A stretch of DNA of 6,048 bases from Methanospirillum sp. (GTDB taxonomy: Archaea > Halobacteriota > Methanomicrobia > Methanomicrobiales > Methanospirillaceae): contig JAQVIE010000084.1 in NCBI GenBank assembly GCA_028695895.1, positions 1 to 6,048 of the forward strand, given 5' to 3'. Below, one piece after another: positions 5,243 through 6,048 of the stretch (its first letter is position 1; every line of letters starts with the position of its first letter). The notes beneath the pieces were generated by a model. It was not told the origin of the DNA. It did no database searches and saw nothing but the letters and a program-made list of their open reading frames with translations. The position numbers were made by a program, and so were the translations under genes.

Positions 5243-6048
5243 TTATTCCATCTCAAACTGCTGCTTTAATTCTTCCCATTTTGGAGATGTCGTCAGACGG
5301 ACAAGTCCTTCATTCATGGTATCAAGAAGTTCAGTATCAGTTTTTCTGATTGCAATACCGTAATCTTCTCCGGTATCAATCTCTCCAATAAGGTGGAGGG
5401 GTTTGCCTGCAATTGCATCAAGCATGGGTGGCGTGTCATAAATTGCAAATTCAATTCTCTTATTCTGAAGATCTGTTGCAACCAATGGGAAATTGTCATA
5501 TGTTACAAGCATATTAGCAGCCAGAGCGCTCTCATTAACCAGGTTTTCTTCAACCCAGAATGCACCGGTGGTTCCGCGCTGTGCACCTACTTTTCCACTA
5601 CCAGCCATGAAATCATCCATGGTAAGGTCTGAGTCATCATGAACAGCAACAGACTGGTTTACCTTCCAGTATGGATTACTGAAATTTACAGCTCCTTTAC
5701 GTTCTTCGGTAATGGTCATACCTGAATAGACCATGTCAATCTTTCCTGCCTGTAGAGCTGGAATGATACCATCCCAGGCCATTGCCTGGATCCTGACATT
5801 GAAACCCATTTCATCAGCAATCCACTTGACTGACTCAACGTCAAATCCCTGTGCATCGCCATTTTTATCAATATAGCTGTATGGTGGGTACTCACCATCG
5901 ATACCAACAATATATGTCGGTTTTTCTGTGGTAACGGTTTCAGTTACAACTTCAGAATTAATGGTTTCAGTACTCTTTTTTACCGTTTCTTCTGTGCACC
6001 CGCACATGCACACACAGAAGAGAACAAAGATAAAGAGAAGTACAGATA
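5243..6048 (-). CDS. Amino acid ABC transporter substrate-binding lipoprotein, start cut by window edge
   Basis: 267 residues are visible; the frame is open to the right edge, so the start lies outside. The first residues (SVLLFIFVLFCVCMCGC) are the end of a signal peptide with a lipobox; Cys17 or a neighbouring Cys would be lipid-modified. A Thr/Glu/Lys-rich tether (18-42) follows, then the bacterial extracellular solute-binding family 3 fold: YPPYSY (53-58), GFDVES (67-72), DGIIPALQAGKIDMVYSGMT (92-111), TEERKG (113-118) and FSNPYW (122-127). In this family the Arg of the TEER segment (Arg116) binds the amino acid alpha-carboxylate. GTTG (158-161) and YDTPP (203-207) are further ligand-site segments. 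It captures a polar amino acid outside the membrane and delivers it to the permeases encoded downstream. An internal GTG at 6013 is not the start because it would delete the signal peptide. Exact substrate unknown. Confidence 0.93.
   Translation of the reverse strand, partial: SVLLFIFVLFCVCMCGCTEETVKKSTETINSEVVTETVTTEKPTYIVGIDGEYPPYSYIDKNGDAQGFDVESVKWIADEMGFNVRIQAMAWDGIIPALQAGKIDMVYSGMTITEERKGAVNFSNPYWKVNQSVAVHDDSDLTMDDFMAGSGKVGAQRGTTGAFWVEENLVNESALAANMLVTYDNFPLVATDLQNKRIEFAIYDTPPMLDAIAGKPLHLIGEIDTGEDYGIAIRKTDTELLDTMNEGLVRLTTSPKWEELKQQFEME

Noticed and set aside
6011..6013. GTG at 6013 as start of the binding protein
   Set aside because: The frame is open upstream and encodes a hydrophobic signal segment; starting at GTG would remove it and leave the lipobox useless.
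1..6048. CRISPR array, tRNA/rRNA, insertion sequence, toxin-antitoxin or defence system
   Set aside because: No regularly spaced repeats, cloverleaf, transposase, terminal inverted repeats or defence domains seen on either strand.

Overview
The window looks like archaeal chromosome, most likely from a methanogen of the Methanomicrobiales; Methanospirillum or a relative is my guess from overall character, not from a search. The reasons are: the start of an F420-type luciferase-like oxidoreductase resembling methanogen Adf at the left edge; AT-rich promoter stretches that read as TATA boxes rather than bacterial -35/-10 pairs; T-tract terminators without strong hairpins; a predicted secreted beta-sandwich protein of a kind common in methanogens; and a lipoprotein-type solute-binding protein. 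Coding density is ordinary. I see no CRISPR array, tRNA, rRNA, insertion sequence or phage gene.

Left part (1-1696, minus strand): the first 74 codons of a luciferase-like (LLM, probably F420-dependent) oxidoreductase, then a 174-base gap holding a cluster of palindromes, then a 432-residue integral membrane protein. That protein is an internal tandem duplication of a six-helix HdeD/DUF308-like unit, giving a predicted 12-helix fused dimer.

Middle (1697-3013): a 567-base region without a confident gene. It carries promoter-like elements for both flanking genes, a doubtful 26-codon reading frame with a CPGC motif, and a long-range inverted repeat that would pair with the ribosome binding site of the next gene. 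That gene (plus strand, 249 residues from the preferred start) encodes an exported protein with two predicted Ig-like beta-sandwich domains and a single CxxC pair.

Right part (3024-6048, minus strand): a complete polar amino acid ABC importer apart from the very start of its binding protein. In transcription order it is: lipoprotein solute-binding protein, 124-base gap with a hairpin and an internal TATA-like box, permease 1, ATPase, permease 2. The last three genes are separated by only 4 and 9 bases. The binding protein would capture an amino acid outside the membrane, the two different permeases form the channel, and the ATPase powers uptake. The secreted Ig-like gene converges on this operon with only 10 bases between the stop codons.

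I do not find convincing evidence of an undescribed multi-gene system. The most unusual items are the 2 x 6 helix membrane protein, the possible translation-blocking RNA structure at 2208-2261, the C-x-C-x-C-x-C lipobox of the binding protein, and the altered active-site loop of the LLM enzyme.
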